Positions 20,400-30,700 of a stretch of 64,000 nt of DNA are shown in pieces. The notes under the pieces are model-generated. The model was not told the DNA's origin and made no database searches. It saw only the letters and a program-made list of their open reading frames with translations. The stretch comes from Trichobilharzia regenti. Its lineage: Eukaryota; Platyhelminthes; Trematoda; Strigeidida; Schistosomatidae. The stretch is taken from assembly GCA_944472135.2 (NCBI GenBank), contig OX235265.1, positions 1,898,501 to 1,962,500 on the forward strand, read 5' to 3'. The position numbers and the translations under genes were made by a program. The stretch's first letter is position 1; every line of letters starts with the position of its first letter.

Positions 20400-20640
20400 C
20401 ATCAACGGGGGGGGGGAAGGATTGGACAGAAGTTCCTTCCTTCACTTATCTAGGAAGTATCGTTTCAAACACAGACCGAAAGGATGAAGGTGTCACAGCT
20501 AGCCAGCCAGAATCGGAAAGGCAAGATAAGACCTAACCAACCTGAAGTCAGTTTGGAAAACTTCTTCACTCCGCTTCAGGATAAACAACAAGATATAAGT
20601 ATAAGACTTGCGAACTGTGGTGGTAGAGTATACCTCCCTT
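20400..20640 (+). pseudogene. RTE-B reverse transcriptase fragment
   Basis: In one frame the sequence reads PSFTYLGSIVSNTDRKDEG, followed by text resembling ASQPESERQDKT and, frameshifted, the KTSSLRLRTKQ region. FTYLGSIVSN is the hallmark of RTE enzymes just after motif D/E. A run of ten G precedes it at about 20408. Next to it (20640-20760) is a PLE-E-like terminal piece (gataaatcacacagtggtgttatacag). Bases 20761-21190 show no further feature. Confidence 0.7.
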
Positions 20641-21194
20641 ATGGATAAGATTTTATTTTGATAAATCACACAGTGGTGTTATACAGAATTATTAATTCAC
20701 GACGTTTCCAGCACAAATTATTGCTTATAATCAGTGCAGTGCAGGCGCGTAGAAACCCAATGATAAGAAAAGAGTGGGCGGTGTGTTCGACGGAAAGATG
20801 AGAGATTATTGGCCATTGTAGACTAAAATGTAAAGGATAGCGGCAAATAGAAAAAGCGTGGATGTTGTACCGGAAATCAAAAATATTGACTAGTTGGCAA
20901 AGTTCAACAATACCGTCCCAAGTGATGCGAACGCACGAGTGACCTTCAGCCTGCCTATCATAAAAATGAGGAATTTATGCACAAAAAATGACGCATATTC
21001 ACAAGAAAATGCATGAAAACACATTAAACAGATTATCTTTCTCTGACATGACTTAAAAATACGTTTTGTGAATCGTTCATCTCTCTTCTCTTGCTGTGCA
21101 GCCCTCTCCAAAGCCCTAGGTTAAGTTACTATGGTTTCAGTAAGAGGATCGACGACTACATACAAAGAATATTTAGGATAATAAAACAAGTTGA

Positions 21195-21395
21195 AATAAA
21201 TGAGAAATCTATTCCTAATCGCAACCCTAGCCTTAATCCTGACCCTAACCCTAGATTTCACACTAGCCCTAACCTTAGTCCTAATCCTAATGACAGTCCT
21301 TATCCTGCCGTAAACCTAATCCTAATCCCAATTATGACCGTAACCCTAACCCCAATACTAGCCTTAACCCTAATCCTAACCCTAACGAGATGTTA
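21195..21395. repeat. Interstitial telomere-like tract, degenerate (CCCTAA)n
   Basis: About 200 bp consist of variants of CCCTAA such as accctaac, tccta and gcctta. The animal telomere repeat is TTAGGG/CCCTAA. The period stays near six bases but many units are mutated. The apparent frame over 21091-21396 is a by-product of this repeat. Confidence 0.85.
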
Positions 21396-21559
21396 ACACA
21401 TTGTCCAAACAGTAATTAAAAGCGTGATCTGGGTGAAACTTGCTCCTTATTCGATGAATAGGGTTGATATTTCAGCTATGATAATGACAGATCCCGTTAG
21501 CCAACGACTAGCATGCGTTCAAGGTCATTTGAGCGTTCACACTCCTGGGACGCTATTCT

Positions 21560-21790
21560 TGTACTTCGCCGACTAGTTTTTACCTCTGATATATTTGTTT
21601 ACTTGGTAAACTAAACTTTGTAGTCAATCAATAATTGAATTTATGCATCACATGATAGATCAATTAGTTAGTGCAGATATTTTAACCCTCACAATTAAAA
21701 ATCGCAACTTACAAACTATTTGAAAATTTCGTACACAAATTCGCCCTACTAAATTTGAACAAAGATAGAGCAAGGTTAAAATTTAAGCAC
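21560..21790 (+). repeat. Unknown repeat, inverted relative to 25165-25395
   Basis: Bases such as taaactaaactttgtagtcaatc, ttgaaaatttcgtacacaaa and ttgaacaaagatagagcaagg reappear inverted at 25165-25395. No reading frame and no known family recognised. The rest of 21791-22149 is AT-rich; nothing can be assigned there. Confidence 0.7.
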
Positions 21791-22149
21791 CATTAACTAC
21801 ACCAATGGAGTATGGCTGCACCATTGACCTTGAATAGTCCAACGAATATTATTCACGTGGGTGGAAGCTTCTATTCTATTTGATTCGATGCAGATGTTTG
21901 CTCTAACACAATTGCGTTTGAAATTTGGTGAGGACCAAGTCTTCCAGTGCTGCTTAGATATGCGGTTGATTAGGAAACAAAAAGATTTCGATATAGCGAA
22001 AACATTCATTCAGACATCTGTAAAATACAAAATAATTGAGCCAACAAAAAATATCCTTTTTGATAATTTCCTCTCCTCGCTCTACAGTTATATACGTTTA
22101 TATGCATAGAATATTCTAGAATAGTAGTCAATAACAATATTAGTGTTTT

Positions 22150-22372
22150 TTAAATAATATCTTTTTATTTTATTTTTATTACTTTTTGATTACAGCTTAA
22201 TTCCACACTGTATTTTTGGTATAAGTATGGAATTTTCAGATGGAAATCGGTAGCCCAAATTTTGCAGGCCAACCATAGATATCAGGTGTGCTTCGTCGGT
22301 AGGGGATCGAACCTCAGACCGTGTGCATGGTGGGCGAGAGTACTAACCACTGTGCCACCGACGCACAATATC
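22150..22372 (-). repeat. SINE-C copy
   Basis: On the minus strand: gcgtcggtggcacagtggtt (box A), ggttcgatcccctacc (box B), ctatggttggcctgc, gaaaattccatacttatacc, and an A-rich tail. Same structure as 28703-28895. Confidence 0.9.
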
Positions 22373-22850
22373 GCTTTTTAAAGAAAGATCAATGGAATTA
22401 CAGTTCATTAAAGATGCTTGAATTATAATGATAATAATAAAAATATAATGTCAACTAGAATTTCAACTAAAATTAAGGAAATTGCTACAAAAAATTAAGG
22501 ATCATTAGAATCTAGATTGCCAAGGTAAGGACAATGTCTGAACTAGCTTCTTTTAAACGCATAAATTAGGCTTCTTAATGTGGATCCCAACAGCCATCGT
22601 CAGCAATATCTAGTAAACGAAATGTTAAGGCGAAGTTAAGATTTGTTGGTTGGTATGCGCGGTAAATGACTTTGAGAGCCTGGCTAGCATCTGTCTTGTG
22701 ATCTGTATCCACTAGATGAGATTAAACAGTGCTACGAATGTATCTTGTTTGTCTTTTACGTAACCACTATGCAGGGTGATGTTTGGAAATCGGACGAGAA
22801 ACACGCCTAATTGTGCGGCCTTTGTAACTGGCTCTACAGGAGCAGTCGGA

Positions 22851-23498
22851 TTAGTAAATACACACACAAAAGGCGAAATTAGGCAGTTTACCTTTTACTC
22901 CCGTACGCAAAAGAGGAGTGATTTTGAAGACACAGTGTAATTCAGCTGCAGAAAATGCTCTTTTTTCCGCATTGCTTAGGCGTTGTGTTACTATCTTGCT
23001 GATGTTGTCCCCCAGGAACTGAATTTGTAAGAATAAGGTCTTTTTAGGAACTGTTGCTACTTTGGTCTGCTTTGATTTTAGACTCATATTCTTATCAATA
23101 AACGTTTCTGGATAACTGTTTCCACTCAGCAACAGTTTCATATTATCAAGTTCCTCATCAAGACATTCATCCGAGAAGATCACTCTTGCTCTGTGAACCA
23201 AGCACTTTATCAGATTGCGTTTGTATTGCAAGAGCATGAAGCTGAAAAAATGATTATACTGACCCGTTGATGTAGGTTTTCTATATACACTTCTTCTTCT
23301 TACTGTGTCATCCTCTTTTCTGGTCATAAAGACGTCTAGAAATGAAATACTAGAGTCATTTTCTTCCTCACTGGTAAAATGTATTGCAGGATGAACCTCA
23401 TTAAATTTATCCAGCATGTTCTTTGCTGGAAAGGCGAGAAACACATTCATCAACCTGAAACCAATCTGGAAACCTTCGTCACTCAGAATCAACAACAA
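22851..23498 (-). pseudogene. PLE-B reverse transcriptase C-terminus and linker
   Basis: This frame runs from the post-motif-C region (NEVHPAIHF) through FLDVFMTRKEDD, RARVIFSDECLDEELDNM, PETFIDKNM, VPKKTLFLQIQFLGD and AEKRAFSAAELHCVFKI to the start of the endonuclease (KLPNFAFCVCIY). It is the longest unbroken linker of any PLE here and links RT with the GIY-YIG domain. Its first residues come from across the RTE-B junction, so the N-terminal 10 or so residues are not native. Confidence 0.85.
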
Positions 23499-24025
23499 AA
23501 TTTAGTCGGATATCCAATACAAACGTCGAGTCAGTCAATTCTTCTATACGGATCAGAAACTTGGTGAGTCACAAAGAATATTTCCAACCAACAGGATATT
23601 GCAGACCTTTATCAACCAACAACTGTCTTCGCTGGATCTATACTGGAGATCAGATCATATGGGCTGGCCGGAAAGAATCACCAACAAGAAACTATGGGAA
23701 CAAACAAACAAAACAAGAACCAATCGCCAACCAACAAATATGCAGGAGAAAGTGGAGATGGATTGGACACTCAATGAGGAGGCCGCTGGATGACATCGCG
23801 CGCGTAATGCCATTGCTCGAGTGGAACCAGGCCGAAAGGGAAGCGGCGAGTGGGACGTCAGTGCAAGTGTGACATGGAGGAGATGGTGTGAGGAGGAGTT
23901 GAAACAGTATGGATTAACATGGATTCAGGTGAAAAGTACAGCAGCAGAAGACAGAAGCAAGTGGAGATGTGCAGTTGAAGCCCTATGTTCCACTAGGAAC
24001 CCATTGGAACAATAATAATAATAAT
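23445..24025 (+). mobile_element. RTE-B 3' fragment inserted in PLE-B
   Basis: It begins near acattcatcaacctgaaacc, encodes in broken frames SQSILLYGSETW, then RKWRWIGHSMRRP and TWRRWCEEELK, ends with gccctatgttccactaggaa and an (AAT)n tail at about 24010-24025. Both flanks are PLE-B RT sequence, so this is an insertion. The 5' junction shows microhomology, with bases that fit both elements. Confidence 0.85.
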
Positions 24026-24427
24026 AATGTTCTATGCTTCATCCTAATTTGCACAATCAAAAACGTACCATCCATGTACCAACAAGAGAATTCGAGTTCA
24101 TCAATAACATCTTTCAAAGGCCCATTTTCTACTTTCGCAAGGAAAATGTCGCCTAGAATTGTGCCTAGTGGTGACCTCATTGCCACACCGTAGATTTGTA
24201 AATTTGGACAAATATCTAATATTAGATAAAAAGTGGACATTCATTGTGCATTTCAAGAGAAGTCAAGTGGAGGTGTAATGACTGTGAGAAGCTCCAGCAA
24301 GTCTTTAGATGGATACATACATCGTCGTCCAATTTGTTTGAGACGAGTTAGTTTCAGGGAAGCTTAGGTGATGATTCTAACATTTCATAGGAACATTTTT
24401 TGCCAGATCCCATCTTTTGATAGTGTT

Positions 24428-24790
24428 AGATGGTTGGAGGCAGTCGACCGCAAGAAGCCTTGGACCTAGGTTTCATGCTAGTTGGCACTCATCAGCGAGG
24501 CGTATCTGCAAACTTGGAGGAACTCATGTCCCTTCTGAGATTCGGACCCGCGTCACCCAGTGCTGCAGTCAGAGACGTTACCACTGAGCTATTCGGGCCC
24601 ACGATTGACCTCCTGTAGGACTGTGGTGGATATTTTGATTTGATATATCAATGTCCACCGTGATGGCGAGCTAGCTAGAATGGTGGTCATATTACAACCT
24701 GACTGACAGAATTCAGTCTACATCAATCAGAAGACTAGACGCATGACACTAGTTACTAGTGTCAAGTCAGAAGATCCCTAACCCAGATGT
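24428..24790 (-). repeat. SINE-W copy
   Basis: Minus strand: gaatagctcagtggtaacg (box A), a box B-like gggtccgaatctc, agaagggacatgag, then gccaactagcatgaaacctagg and gactgcctccaaccatc. It is tRNA-derived and non-coding. Related copies are at 30.1-30.7 kb and 58.9-59.7 kb. Bases 24791-25164 and 25396-25924 hold no recognisable feature. Confidence 0.75.
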
Positions 24791-25164
24791 GTAGAATGGT
24801 TAAAACTCCTTATCGTCCCTTGGATATATTGACCACAGGGACAACCAGTTTAATGGTTTCTGGATCCCTGTAATGGGATCCACACCAATTTTATCGAAAG
24901 CTTTTAGGGGAGGTTAGAAAAAGATTAGAGCCATTAATGGATCACAAACAATGTTATTCATAGATGAATATATTGTATAGAATGTGGTGTAACTTTTTAA
25001 TTGATACCCCTATGCTAAACTGGGAGATGTTTTTACCACATGTGAGAGAAAGGTATTCTCTGTAACAATTCTAGTACATTTTTTCATAAATATATACATA
25101 TCATACCCACAAAGAGGCCTCTTTCATGTGCTTGGTAAGTTCAAGGTCATTCGATGATTGGCAG

Positions 25165-25395
25165 GGTAGTTAGTGGTGCTTAAAGTTTAACCTTGCACTA
25201 TCTTTGTTCAAATTTATTAAGGCGAATTTGTGTACGAAATTTTCAAATAGTTTGTAAGTTGCCTTTTTTTAATTGTGAGGGTTAAAATATCTGCACTAAC
25301 TAACCGATCTATCATGTGGTGCATAAATTCAATTATTGATTGACTACAAAGTTTAGTTTACCAAATAAACAAATATATCAGAGATGAACACAAGT
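25165..25395 (-). repeat. Unknown repeat, partner of 21560-21790
   Basis: Inverted copy of the repeat at 21.6 kb, with few changes and a slightly longer T run. Both copies end near tatatcagag. Function unknown; no coding potential. Confidence 0.7.
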
Positions 25396-25924
25396 CAAAA
25401 TATTTAATGTTAACATTGATATTATGAAGAAGGGCGTTAGTTCGAAAAACACTGAATAATAATATAATCGATCACGTGTAAGTATTATGGACATTTATCG
25501 AGTTTTGTAGTTACCTGAATGAAAAATGAACTTGTGATATAATAGGGGACATATCAGCGTAACCGATTAAGTTTTATCACAACTACACGGAAAATAAAAA
25601 TAATGCTATATTGTTTTACAAATCACTACGTCGGAATAAGTCAAAATCACTCACTCTCCAACCTTCGGCATCTTGCTGAATTTGAAACTGATGAATTTGA
25701 TGGCATTTTTTTCGGAATCTATCGAAACCTATCAAAGACTAATTCCCGTTTTTGGATAATTTATCTTTAGTATGTCGAATTAAATTCACTAATACTTTGC
25801 AATGATATGGTGAAAAAGGCCATAAGTTACACGAAACAAAAGTCGAAACCTTTGATAGGATACAATTTACATTTGGGAATTCCCTCATGATGTGAACAAG
25901 TGTATAATCGAATTTAATTGGTGG

Positions 25925-26215
25925 ATGGTGACTAGCAGTGGAATCCACAACAACGCGCACTTCATTTTATTCGGGACTCGTCAGCTAGATGTACCTGCGT
26001 TCCCAAGTGAGTGATGATGTTCCCACCGCGGCTCGAACCCAGTCAGTGCCCATAGTTTCAAACGCTAAAGCGTTATCCACTAGACCACTTGGGCCACGAG
26101 AGCCACTATCTCTTGTGCAATGGGTTATATTCATTATTTAATTGTATTTTCGATTTTTTTGTCGATTGATTGGACCGAAGTGCTCAGTCTCAGGTTGAAG
26201 TATCTGCACAAAAAG
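25925..26215 (-). repeat. SINE-H copy with degenerate hammerhead
   Basis: Minus strand: head acttcaacctgagactgagc, gcccaagtggtctagtggat, box B ggttcgagccgcgg, then CTGACGAGTCCCG; stem II no longer pairs (GTCC against AAAT) and GAAA reads GAAG. Not expected to cleave. Confidence 0.75.
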
Positions 26216-26290
26216 CCGACATGTCAACCTGAAACCGAGTATTTCAGTCCAATCAATCGACGGGAAAATCTAAAATTCAGTTAAAGCATA
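26216..26290 (+). repeat. SINE-H 5' head, partial, head-to-head with previous copy
   Basis: catgtcaacctgaaaccgag and cgacgggaaaatc match the 5' part of SINE-H copies at 13.15 and 19.88 kb. It stops after about 75 bp. Its head abuts the head of the minus-strand copy. Confidence 0.65.
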
Positions 26291-26404
26291 TAATCGATTT
26301 ATCTTCTTGCACTCTATCCCAAAGACAGTTAGAAGCATTATCTCGTACAGATTGAAATAGAAACATGTCCCTCTGAAAATTAACAAATTGGAAATCCAAT
26401 CACA

Positions 26405-27020
26405 TGAATCCATGAAAAGCTGAATGAACGAATATGTGACTTAACCCCCTCCTCTGGTAAAGATAACCTGGACTGGTTTAAAGTTAAACTGGTGGACATT
26501 TGTCACCGATTTCTAAATAACAGAATACACCAGAAAAATGGTTTACCAAAAGAACTCCACATCGCATTGAAGGAATTAATCGAAAGAGGTAATCTCATTA
26601 TCCTTAAACATGACAAAGGAGAAGGCGTTGTCATCATGAATAAATCAGATTATAAAAACAAAATGACTGAAATCCTCAAAGATCAATTCAAATTCCTGAT
26701 GGACAATGCTACTAATAATGTGCTGCTTGTGAAAGAGCAGATCAATCATCAACTTCAGATTTCACTGATGAATGGTTTTATAAATGAATACTTTATAAGC
26801 AAATTAAAGCTATTGAATCACATACTCCCGGTTGTATGGCCCTCAAAGGTTCCACAAACCTGGGAACCCCCTGAAACCCATCTTAGATATGTCGAATTCT
26901 CCATATCATGAAATCGCTAAATGGATTACAGAGGTCCTTCAATTCCTTATCAGTTCTAAATTTGATAATCACAAAAACGTATTTACAACAAAATGTTTTT
27001 ACTAATGTGTGAATGGAAAC
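26405..27020 (+). pseudogene. PLE-J N-terminal region and first RT motifs
   Basis: The main frame (about 26404-26911) reads NLDWFKVKLVDICHRFLNN, LPKELHIALKELIER, ILKHDKGEGVVIMNKSDY and KMTEILKDQFKF, the domain that precedes RT in Penelope-like proteins. A frameshift near 26840 leads into PILDMSNSPYHEIAKWI, an early RT motif, ending about 27010. It contains only the front half of the ORF, unusual for elements that normally lose the 5' end. No RT catalytic motif, linker or nuclease follows. Bases 27021-27480 have nothing else. Confidence 0.85.
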
Positions 27021-27479
27021 TAAAATTGTTTTTAAGCAGATTTGTTTTCTTAAATCACTATTTTCTGGAATTAATTTATTATAATAGTGGTCCCCATCCA
27101 CTGAGTCACAGTTTCATCCGACCAAGTGATTTAATTTTGAAACATGTATCTAATTATTTAAAAACTATTTACAGTAGCGATAATTATTCTAAGATTTCAA
27201 TTAATTTAACAGATACTACCCTTTTTCTCCTGACCTATGTATCGTTGTTTTTTTAACATCTAACGATCTTCCTGCTTCTGGTTTAATATGGCGGCCTGTT
27301 TGAATCTCTGGACTACCTGAATTTCCATCTGAGGTGATGCATTTAGTTCTTTAGTTCTTGTTGTTATAATCATTCCCTTATATCCACCCATCTCCAAATA
27401 TACTTGTGCACATTTTGAATTGGTTTGGAGCCTATCGTTGTGCATTTCTGTGGAACCAAAGAAAAATACGATAACAGAT

Positions 27480-27645
27480 TATTTTATTGGTTGGAGGATT
27501 TCATCATGAGCTGGCGTCAGTTAGAGACCCATTGGAAAACCTGCAGGAAGTATTGGACAGCTGTTTCGTACCAATTAGTTTGTGACTCTTCAATAGTATG
27601 CACACACCACAGGGGTTTCGAACCCATTTGTACAGCCACTTTCCT
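27480..27645 (-). repeat. SINE-T body fragment
   Basis: On the minus strand: gaagagtcacaaactaattgg, gaaacagctgtccaatac and ttttccaatgggtctctaact match SINE-T. The tRNA head is partly lost. Confidence 0.6.
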
Positions 27646-27692
27646 TACCTTGGCCATCGTTATATGAATGTATAAACCCGACCACCTCCCCA

Positions 27693-28217
27693 CCCTCTGT
27701 TATGTACTCGTTGCTAAATTATTGTTATGGACTGGTCGAGAATTTAATAGTCCTGACGCAAGAAGGCGGAAATCAGAAGACCACTAGGTTTGTGATGATA
27801 CTTCTATTTTCCAAACACAAGGAGAAGCAATAAGTGGTATCACACCAAAGTAACTAAGTAAGTGTAAATCACAAGATTGTGAGAACGAAATATATATATG
27901 AAATGTTCCAGACAAAGTGTGTGAACAAATCATTAGACAGTCTTAACATGAATGGCTAATTATAATGAAGTATCGATCCATATATACATAGCGAAAATAT
28001 AGCACACATGTCAACAACAACCATATATGGATATATGTCACCAAGCAACGGACTGTCAACAAACACTCATATTATATATAATATAAGGAGAATATACATT
28101 GTTAAAGGAGACAGGTTCATACAAGTGAAATGGTCACAGACTAAGAGAGCAAACAGAAAGAGAGACCAACATACACACACACATAAATATATATATATGT
28201 GGATACATATCACCCTC
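27693..28217 (+). mobile_element. Solo LTR-1 with 5-bp target-site duplication
   Basis: The 515-bp unit starts TGTTATGTACTCG at 27698 and ends CATATCA at 28212. CCCTC flanks it at 27693-27697 and 28213-28217. A second unit with the same ends is at 44519-44976, flanked by its own CCTTC duplication. TG...CA ends and 5-bp duplications fit an LTR of a Gypsy- or Bel-type retrotransposon. No gag or pol lies nearby, so it is solo. The interior has (CA)n and (TA)n near its end. Confidence 0.8.
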
Positions 28218-28313
28218 CTCGTAAACCCGTAAAAAATATTTAAAAAAATATAATTGTCCAAATTATTTTATTTTTCTGACTAAATCATCTTTAAATCTCG
28301 AAAAATACCCATT

Positions 28314-28360
28314 TATTCATAAGTAAAAACTGAACAAAAACTGTGTTTTTACTTATAAAT
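28314..28360. repeat. Short hairpin (about 16-bp arms)
   Basis: attcataagtaaaaac and gtttttacttataaat are inverted around tgaacaaaaact. The same arm sequence recurs in the larger hairpin at 60824-60955. Flanking direct repeats (aaatcatctttaaat at about 28283 and 28357; ttgtccaaatt at about 28253 and 28436) are also present. Nothing else is seen in 28361-28700. Confidence 0.7.
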
Positions 28361-28702
28361 CATCTTTAAATACATGTTATCCTTGTAAGATTATTTTATT
28401 CTTATGACCACTTCAACCTTAGTTACAAATTATCATTGTCCAAATTGTTTTATTTTCTTTAACAATCTGTTACGTAATCATCCTGTGCACACGCTTATTC
28501 CTTAATTGTTCTTCATTTTTCCAAAATTATACATTATGCAATCCACTTGTTGTAACCATTTCCACCTTTTCATTATATATATATATATATATTAATTTTC
28601 TTCGTTAATTATCACCCCCTTGACATTTTGAAAATGACTAATTATTGTTAACAAATATATCAGTGCCACTTGATTGCTAAATTGTTGTGTATTGTAATTA
28701 AA

Positions 28703-28895
28703 ATGTGCGTCGGTGGCACAGTGGTTAGTACTCTCGCCCACCATGCACACGGTTTGAGGTTCGATCCCCTACCGACGAAGCATACTTGATATCTATGGTC
28801 GGCCTGCGAAATTTGGGCTACCGATATCCATGCTGAAAATTCCATACTTGTACCAAAATTACAGTGTGGGATCAAGCTGTAATAAAAAAAAAATC
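28703..28895 (+). repeat. SINE-C copy
   Basis: The tRNA-like head (gcgtcggtggcacagtggtt; ggttcgatcccctacc) can fold like a tRNA, with its 5' GCGTCGG able to pair with CCGACGA at the end of the head. The body and a run of ten A follow. It is a good reference copy for the family. No anticodon stem of a functional tRNA can be trusted. Confidence 0.9.
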
Positions 28896-28904
28896 AAAAT
28901 AAAT

Positions 28905-28985
28905 ACATTATATATTAGAGTAGAGCCAGAATGAGATGAGGATCTAATTGAAAAGTAAATATTTCTTCGCTCAATCTTTCTGTTT
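28905..28985 (+). ncRNA. PLE terminal hammerhead relic with intact stem I
   Basis: GAGC (28923-28926) and GCTC (28969-28972) can form stem I, GAAA is at 28950-28953, and the TTC before GCTC would give cleavage between 28968 and 28969. The CUGANGA core is disrupted by an insertion (cagaatgagatga). Kin to the PLE-A terminal motif. Confidence 0.5.
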
Positions 28986-29412
28986 TCTAAATATCTAAAT
29001 GGAAATATTTTCTATATTGAAATCAAGGTTACATCCTAGAGTAATAGCTTGACGTTAAGCAGTCTGTGAGTGAAATGTGATTTGTTCTGTTTGATTCTTG
29101 TGGAAGCCAGAGTTTCGATGCCATCTTGTTTTAGGAATGTTCTAATTAATTTTTCAAGCAAACTAAAATTGTTTTCGGTCAATGAATAGTGTTGTACCGT
29201 ATATAATTCTTATGTGAGAAACTCTTGGACTATAAAGCTGCGTGATGGCATTGTTGTGTTAGTTTTGTACTTCTGATATATTGTTTAAAAGTACTACAGG
29301 TTCTGTCAAGCAGACAACATATGTTGATGATGGACTGTATGTTACTCGCAGAAGTTTAGCAAGGTATACGGATGAACACATTAATTGATTTCTTGAGTTC
29401 ATACCAAAATAT

Positions 29413-29650
29413 TAGTGTGCGTCGGTGGTATAGCGGTTAGGACGCTCGCCGACCATGCATATGGTCCAGGGTTCGATCCCCGGCCGACTAACACCTTTAC
29501 CTCTCTAAGCCAGAAATAATTCTGGTAAAGAGCAAAGGTTGGGCATGAGGCTAGCAACTCCATCCTGTAAAATAAACTCTGCTACAGAAACTTCAAGCTA
29601 CTAGCTTGAAGCCCTATGTTCCACTGGGGAACGTGAAGGAAAAAAAAACC
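29413..29650 (+). repeat. SINE-R copy
   Basis: Head gcgtcggtggtatagcggtt and ggttcgatccccgg, body aagccagaaataattctgg and ggcatgaggctagc, and 3' end ttgaagccctatgttccac, followed by an A tail. That 3' end is shared with RTE-B (23976-24000). Bases 28986-29412 carry no recognised feature. Confidence 0.9.
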
Positions 29651-29710
29651 AAAATATTTGGGTTTTGATCACTGTAGTAAGATATTTAAAATAGTTTGTA
29701 GTCAAAGTTA

Positions 29711-29950
29711 TGCGTCAGTGGCACAGCGGTAGAATGCTCGCCAACTACGAATGTAGTTTGGGGTTTGATCTGCGGCCACCAACGCAGTTCCTTACCTCTC
29801 TAAGCTATTAATAAGATTGGTAAAGAAGGACGGTTGGCCATGAGGCTAGTAACCCCTTCAGGTAAAAATTAATGCTATCGCTACCGAAACTTCAAAGCTC
29901 TAGCTTGAAACTCTATATTACACTGAAAACATAAAGGAATAAAAAATGCA
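29711..29950 (+). repeat. SINE-R copy, diverged
   Basis: Head gcgtcagtggcacagcggta, box B-like ggtttgatctgcgg, ggccatgaggctagtaac, and gctctagcttgaaactctat at the 3' end. It follows the previous SINE-R by 60 bp. Bases 29951-30140 hold nothing else. Confidence 0.85.
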
Positions 29951-30144
29951 GTCAAGGTTATAGATATTACGCTTTAATTCACTGTCAACACTACTAAGGG
30001 TACTTTAATTGGACAGTAATAAGTGACTAGCGTAGTTTGTGTAGTCATTTGCTTGGTGCAAACTGAATTCTATGAGTCAAGTTTAAAATGTGTCTCCACC
30101 ATGCTACTAGGCAGTTTGCCATCACAGTGCACATTGATTTGATG

Positions 30145-30425
30145 ATATTACGTGGTCGGAGACAATCGGCAAGAAGCCTTGGACCTAGGTTTCGTGCTAG
30201 TTGGCACTCAACACTCAGCAAGGCGTATCTGTAATTACCTCGAAGGAACTCATGTCCCTTTCTGAGATTTGAACCCGCGTCACCGAGTGAATGCTTCAGT
30301 CAGAGAAGTTACCGATGAGTTATTCGTGATAGCGAGCTACCTAGAAGGCTGGCCCCATTGAAAGCTTGACTGAAGGAATTCAGCCTGCATCAAAGATGGG
30401 ACTAGATACACTGCACTATTCATTG
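30145..30425 (-). repeat. SINE-W copy, first half of head-to-head pair
   Basis: Minus strand: gataactcatcggtaacttc, gggttcaaatctcag, gtgccaactagcacgaaacc, ccgattgtctcc. It shares its sequence, inverted, with 30440-30700. Confidence 0.8.
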
Positions 30426-30439
30426 ACTAGTGTTAAATC

Positions 30440-30700
30440 AAAAATATCCAGTACAGTCCTACAGGAGGTCAATCGCGGGTCAGCCTGAATAGCCCAGTGA
30501 TGACGTCTCTGAATAAAGCATTCACTGGGTGACGCGGGTTCAAATCTCAGAAGGGATATGGGTTCCTTAAAGGTTGCAGATACCCGTTACTGACTGGTGC
30601 GTGTGAACTAGCACTTGCTGACGAGTGCCAACCAGCACGAAACTTAGGTGCCAGCAGGGTTTCCTGACGACCGCCTCCAACCATCTAATATCAACTAGTT
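30440..30700 (+). repeat. SINE-W copy, second half of head-to-head pair
   Basis: gaatagcccagtgatgacg (box A-like), gcgggttcaaatctcagaag (box B-like), gtgccaaccagcacgaaac and ccgcctccaaccatctaata. Together with the previous copy it could form a hairpin with arms of about 250 bp. Bases 30701-31374 show no feature I can support. Confidence 0.8.

Larger units (their letters stand above)
22530..24420 (-). mobile_element. PLE-B copy split by RTE-B
   Basis: On the minus strand 24420-24025 encodes the PLE reverse transcriptase middle: KDLLELLTVITPPLDF, then GVAMRSPLG (motif B) and CWYMDGTFLI (motif C, with G for the second D). After an RTE-B insertion, 23450-22851 continues with HPAIHFTSEEENDSSISFLD, VYRKPTSTGQYNHF and a linker. 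Then 22850-22540 carries a degenerate GIY-YIG region (SYKGRTIRR, HLVDTDHKTDASQALKVIYRAY). This is one of the longest PLE copies here but has several stops and a damaged active site. Confidence 0.85.

Noticed and set aside
21091..21396. 101-codon proline/asparagine-rich frame
   Set aside because: It is translation of the degenerate CCCTAA repeat.
28703..28775. tRNA gene candidates at the heads of SINE-C and SINE-R copies
   Set aside because: The tRNA-like fold is embedded in dispersed SINE copies with bodies and A-tails; loops and box B vary between copies, so none is a credible functional tRNA.
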